Source: Planctomycetaceae bacterium (GTDB taxonomy: Bacteria > Planctomycetota > Planctomycetia > Pirellulales > Thermoguttaceae). Taken from it: a DNA stretch of 6,590 nt. The DNA is taken from assembly GCA_031287585.1 (NCBI GenBank), contig JAITST010000342.1, positions 1 to 6,590 of the forward strand, written 5' to 3'. The translations under genes and the position numbers were made by a program. Below the pieces are notes generated by a model. That model was not told the origin of the DNA. It saw only the letters and a program-made list of their open reading frames with translations, and ran no database searches. Positions 6,416 through 6,590 of the stretch are shown here, one piece after another (within the stretch, counting starts at the first letter, position 1; the number at the start of each line of letters is the position of its first letter).

Positions 6416-6444
6416 AGAGTAATATAAATTCGGGCGTTTGTCAA
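6416..6444 (-). promoter_or_regulatory. Candidate promoter of the cupin gene
   Basis: A perfect TTGACA (plus-strand 6439-6444, read on minus) is followed after 17 bp by TACTCT (6416-6421), a weak -10. An A/T-rich TTTATATTAC lies in the spacer. The -35 is convincing and the -10 is not, which would suit an activated promoter. Confidence 0.4.
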
Positions 6445-6459
6445 TAGAGCGGTTTTGTA

Positions 6460-6482
6460 GGGTGTGTAAACGGGTGTGTAAA
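6460..6482. repeat. Tandem 11-bp direct repeats upstream of the cupin promoter
   Basis: GGGTGTGTAAA occurs twice (6460-6470 and 6472-6482) with one base between, a 12-bp period. GGTTTTGTA flanks the pair on both sides (6451-6459 and 6492-6500). The repeats lie just upstream of the -35 at 6439-6444, where activator sites usually sit. Confidence 0.5.
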
Positions 6483-6519
6483 TTTTTTGTAGGTTTTGTA
6501 TAACCATCCCACTTTTTGC

Positions 6520-6541
6520 GACAATGCCCCGTGGGATTGTC
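6520..6541. repeat. 22-bp imperfect palindrome, possible operator
   Basis: GACAAT (6520-6525) and ATTGTC (6536-6541) are exact inverted arms, and the centre continues the symmetry so that 9 of 11 base pairs match. It overlaps a second TTGACA (6538-6543, minus strand) that has no good -10 at 16-18 bp. Confidence 0.45.
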
Positions 6542-6590
6542 AATAGAATACCCTGCCAAAATACCTACAAACTTTTTCCTTGCCCCTCTT

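Noticed and set aside
6328..6559. Two overlapping minus-strand open frames (71 and 62 residues) upstream of the cupin gene
   Set aside because: They cover the promoter, direct repeats and hairpins, have no family resemblance, and overlap each other in different frames. The region reads better as regulatory DNA.

Overview
The window holds a complete gene set for a soluble, three-subunit [FeFe]-hydrogenase of the electron-bifurcating type (HydABC, also called HndA/C/D), all on the minus strand in the order hydC, hydB, hydA. On one side is the 3' end of a plus-strand gene that looks like an Rpn/transposase-type nuclease relative. On the other is a minus-strand gene for an exported, Tat-signal cupin protein related to D-lyxose/D-mannose isomerases. 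The hydrogenase points to an anaerobic or fermentative bacterium. Base composition is moderate and intergenic regions are rich in small palindromes. The Tat-exported cupin, the Rpn-like gene and the palindromic intergenic repeats make me think of an anaerobic, gut-type Planctomycetota lineage, but that is a weak inference and the window has no phylogenetic marker.

Layout by plus-strand position: 1-282 is the partial Rpn-like C-terminus. Positions 327-357 hold a strong rho-independent terminator for the hydrogenase operon, read on the minus strand. 380-2398 is hydA (H-cluster catalytic subunit), 2482-4398 is hydB (FMN/NAD(H) subunit with iron-sulphur clusters) and 4573-5106 is hydC (NuoE-like [2Fe-2S] subunit). 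Between hydB and hydC lies an imperfect long inverted repeat. Upstream of hydC are a good sigma70-type promoter (5196-5223) and a perfect 8+8 palindrome between promoter and start codon, then a second, larger inverted repeat of the same family (5362-5514). A terminator-like hairpin at 5547-5568 has the same sequence as the one at the operon end. The cupin gene is 5597-6331. Its leader and promoter region (6332-6590) holds two stem-loops, tandem direct repeats and a 22-bp imperfect palindrome.

How the genes work together: in characterised relatives, HydB binds NAD(H) at its flavin and HydC and HydB pass electrons to HydA, where the H-cluster makes or uses H2. The enzyme couples NADH and reduced ferredoxin oxidation to H2 evolution, or the reverse. 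Every expected cluster ligand and H-cluster motif is intact, so the enzyme looks functional. It would need HydE, HydF and HydG maturases, which are not in this window. The cupin gene is on the same strand but separated by about 490 bp, a terminator-like hairpin and a separate promoter, so it is probably not co-transcribed. I see no novel defence or mobile system. The less-explained content is the intergenic repeats and the candidate operators.
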